Assembly: GCA_011525685.1 (NCBI GenBank)
Contig: WYBW01000009.1
Span: forward strand, 16,135-80,134
From: Verrucomicrobiia bacterium
Lineage (GTDB): Bacteria > Verrucomicrobiota > Verrucomicrobiia > Limisphaerales > JADLHS01
Reading direction: 5' to 3'
Length of the DNA stretch: 64,000 nucleotides
The notes below the pieces were generated by a model. It had not been told where the DNA came from, ran no database searches, and saw only the letters and a program-made list of their open reading frames with translations. Numbering within the stretch: the first letter of the stretch is position 1; each line of letters begins with the position of its first letter. Both the position numbers and the translations under genes were made by a program. Shown here in pieces: positions 62,121 through 64,000 of this stretch.

Positions 62121-63008
62121 TCAGAATTTCACCTGCTCCAGGTATTTCAAGCTCTCCGGAATCTGCTGCAACACCGACGGCGATTCGTCCTCGATGAAAT
62201 AATACTTCACCCCCGCCTTCTTCGCCGCCCGCAGCAAGGTGGGCCAATCCACCTGGCCTGTGCCGATGACCACGTTGTTGGCCACGTCCGTGTGACCCGT
62301 CAGCGCTCCGGTTTTCACGCCCTTCTTCAAATCCTTCACGTGCATCGTGCTCCAGCGTTTGCCGTACTTCTTCATCAGCGCGGCCGGATCCTGGCCGGGG
62401 AACGCCGCCCAGACCACGTCCATCTGATAACTCACCCACTTTGGATTGGTTTCCGCCATCATCAAGTCGAACAACGTGCCCTGGCCATGAGGTTGAAACT
62501 CATAGCCGTGAATGTGGTAGTAAAACTTCAACCCGTGCCGGGCCAGCGCCTCGCCCGCCCGGTTGAAGACGGCAATGGCGTCCCGGCATTGCTTTTCGTC
62601 GAACGGCGCCTGATGCGGTATCCACGCGCAGCCGACATATTCCAGCCCCAGAATCTTGGCCTCGCGCGCAATGCTCTCCACGTCGTCGCGATATTTCTCA
62701 TAAGAGAAATGGCCGGCCACCGCCTTCAACCCATGCTCGGCCAGCATCTCCCTGAACTTCTCCGGCGCAAGGCCGTAAGTGCCCGCCAGTTCGACGTACG
62801 TGAACCCAAAGTCCCTCACCTTGGCCAGCGAGCCGGGAACATCCTTCGCAAACTGATCGCGCAAACTGTAAAGTTGCAGGCCAATCGGCCCCTTGAAACT
62901 CCTGCCGATGCCCGCCTGCGCCTTCGCTTTGCCTGCGCCCTGCGCCGTCATGGAAACCATCAGGGCGACCGTCGTGAATGTGAGAAGCCGTAGCAAATTC
63001 ATTTTCAT
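62121..63008 (-). CDS. Secreted sugar phosphate isomerase/epimerase-like TIM barrel
   Basis: 295 residues from the ATG at 63008 (an ATG at 63002 is equally possible), giving a signal peptide [22 protein letters not shown]. The mature part is an AP-endonuclease-2/xylose-isomerase-like barrel: [107 protein letters not shown], with the metal-binding His/Asp/Glu pattern. Secreted members are common in Verrucomicrobia and Planctomycetes and presumably act on sugars; the substrate is unknown. It is upstream of yebC with 8 bases between. Confidence 0.85.
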   Translation of the reverse strand: MKMNLLRLLTFTTVALMVSMTAQGAGKAKAQAGIGRSFKGPIGLQLYSLRDQFAKDVPGSLAKVRDFGFTYVELAGTYGLAPEKFREMLAEHGLKAVAGHFSYEKYRDDVESIAREAKILGLEYVGCAWIPHQAPFDEKQCRDAIAVFNRAGEALARHGLKFYYHIHGYEFQPHGQGTLFDLMMAETNPKWVSYQMDVVWAAFPGQDPAALMKKYGKRWSTMHVKDLKKGVKTGALTGHTDVANNVVIGTGQVDWPTLLRAAKKAGVKYYFIEDESPSVLQQIPESLKYLEQVKF

Positions 63009-63108
63009 GCCCGCAGTAAACACCATCCGCATGTGTGAGGAAAGACTGATTCGCAACCCGGCTCGCTGGTCTGCCCGAATGGAATCATTCTGCGAAATCC
63101 GCCCCTCG

Positions 63109-63222
63109 GTAGCGCCGACTTTCCAGTCGGCTCGACGGTGGAATCTTTCGCCGAGCATCCGCCGCACTCGCCACGAGCTTTACTCCACGGGGCAAGCGCG
63201 CCGGTTGGAAAACCGGCGATAC
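63109..63222 (+). repeat. Palindromic element, first of a tandem pair
   Basis: GTAGCGCCGACTTTCCAGTCGGC and, about 70 bases later, GCCGGTTGGAAAACCGGCGATAC. The intervening block (GTGGAATCTTTCGCCGAGCA) and the following block (GAGGGAGAGGGAACAGCT, CGGCAAACCTCCGTCGCACG) are repeated in the next unit. Confidence 0.85.
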
Positions 63223-63425
63223 GCCCTTTTCTGAGGGAGAGGGAACAGCTCTTCGGACACGCTTTCCCTGCCTCACGATCACCGGCAAACCTCCGTCGCA
63301 CGAATCCAGTGCCAACGGTGAAAGATTCTCCCTCTCCCAGCGGGAGAGGGCCGGGGTGAGGGAGAACTTGTCGTGAAATTCACCGCTGCCACGGCGCATT
63401 CCTCCGACCCACGCACCGCCGGCCT

Positions 63426-63540
63426 GTAACGGCGACTTTCCAGTCGGCGCGGCCGGTGGAGTCTTTCGCCGAGCATCCGCAGCACCAGGCAGGGGCCGCA
63501 CTTGTCAGGGCAACGGCGCCGGTTGGAACACCGGCGTTAC
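63426..63540 (+). repeat. Palindromic element, second of a tandem pair
   Basis: GTAACGGCGACTTTCCAGTCGGC and GCCGGTTGGAACACCGGCGTTAC with the same interior and downstream blocks as the unit about 320 bases to the left. Confidence 0.85.
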
Positions 63541-63805
63541 GCCCTTCCCTCAGGGAGAGGGAACAGCTATCGGACACGCTTTCCCAGCGTCAAGATCACC
63601 GGCAAACCTCCGTCGCACGAATCCCGTGCCATCGGGGAACCATTCCCCTTCCCGACGGGATACCACGTTTCGGTTCTGCACATCGGGGAGCCCTTGCGTT
63701 GCGCGCCTACTAGTATTACTGGGCTGCGGCGCGGTCTTGTTCACCGGCCATTGGCTCAGGCGTTTTGGCAAGCAATGACCACTCGAAGAGAGTCTTAAGT
63801 ACACA

Positions 63806-64000
63806 TTGCAGGTTCTTCGCTGTTTTCGGTGGAATGAAACCAAAGCAAGGAGCAACGCGGAGCGGACCGCGGTTCTCCCTCTCCCAGCGGGAGAGGGGCG
63901 GGGTGAGGGAGAGCACGTGGAAAATCCGGGGCGTAGGGACTCATTTCAGCCCGCCCCGATGGATACGAAGACTCTCCCTCACCCTTTTTCCCTCTCCCGC
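63806..64000 (-). repeat. Long dispersed repeat, right copy (cut by window edge)
   Basis: Inverted counterpart of 307-499. The last base of the window is still inside the match, so the true element is longer here. Confidence 0.8.

Larger units (their letters stand above)
63009..64000. other. Repeat-filled region at the right end
   Basis: No gene is recognised in about 1 kb. It holds two related composite repeats (63105-63360 and 63425-63660) and the right copy of the long dispersed repeat (63806-64000). The promoter of the TIM-barrel gene should lie near 63009-63100, but none is clear. Confidence 0.7.

Noticed and set aside
1..64000. tRNA or rRNA genes
   Set aside because: No cloverleaf-like T-arm consensus with matching acceptor stem and no rRNA conserved stretches were noticed by eye; a covariance search could still find one.

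Overview
The window looks like a chromosomal segment of a Verrucomicrobia-type bacterium (Pedosphaera/Limisphaerales-like). This rests on gene content and repeat style, not on a database match. Pointers are: an ECF sigma factor paired with a WD40 Ser/Thr kinase; a Planctomycete/Verrucomicrobia-type secreted cytochrome plus DUF1552 pair; a giant beta-strand-repeat surface protein; a pyrophosphate-dependent phosphofructokinase; and very many short GC-rich palindromic repeats. No rRNA, tRNA or CRISPR array was recognised, and no intact transposase was found.

Layout. 0-6.8 kb: repeats, an ECF sigma factor, a kinase-WD40 protein and a secreted propeller-like protein. 6.8-9.6 kb: PPi-phosphofructokinase and malate dehydrogenase. 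9.9-20.6 kb: a rearranged region in which threonyl-tRNA synthetase lies in pieces. The N-terminal half is at 19578-20552 and the C-terminal half at 14989-16089. A 97% identical 560-bp copy of the 3' end sits at 9930-10489, beyond a 1447-residue surface-protein gene. Between the two main halves are a DUF6930-like gene, an eroded restriction/HEPN remnant and a DUF433/HicB/HicB/HicA antitoxin-toxin array. 21-28.7 kb: Ycf46-like AAA ATPase, the cytochrome/DUF1552 pair and a membrane-sensor Ser/Thr kinase. 28.8-34.9 kb: sulfate uptake genes (sbp, cysT, cysW, cysA) with a GT81-like glycosyltransferase in the middle, and a divergent Rrf2 regulator sharing an intergenic region that holds a perfect 10-3-10 inverted repeat. 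34.9-46.3 kb: a surface-glycan cluster (O-antigen ligase/polymerase-like protein, five glycosyltransferases, three methyltransferases, flippase). 46.6-51.1 kb: a PQQ-type propeller protein and an ABC-2 exporter operon ending in DUF983. 51.1-53.9 kb: type II NADH dehydrogenase and an RlmI-like rRNA methyltransferase. 53.9-61 kb: an envelope lipid-trafficking group (MlaD, MlaF, MlaE, an aromatic-proline repeat protein and an HpnN-like RND protein). 61.4-63 kb: YebC and a secreted TIM-barrel protein, followed by about 1 kb of repeats.

Two observations stand out. First, thrS is cut inside the catalytic core between motif 1 and motif 2, and both halves are intact reading frames carrying charged helical segments at the cut. 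This may be a trans-assembling split synthetase or a dying gene. Second, a palindromic element family (cores GCCGACTTTCCAGTCGGC and GCCGGTTTTCCAACCGGC) occurs between genes and also in frame inside the sigma factor, the kinase and the RlmI-like protein. A related shorter hairpin lies in frame in the surface protein. This recalls the protein-coding palindromic elements of Rickettsia. Start codons in this genome are often hard to fix because Shine-Dalgarno sequences are weak; choices are explained per gene.
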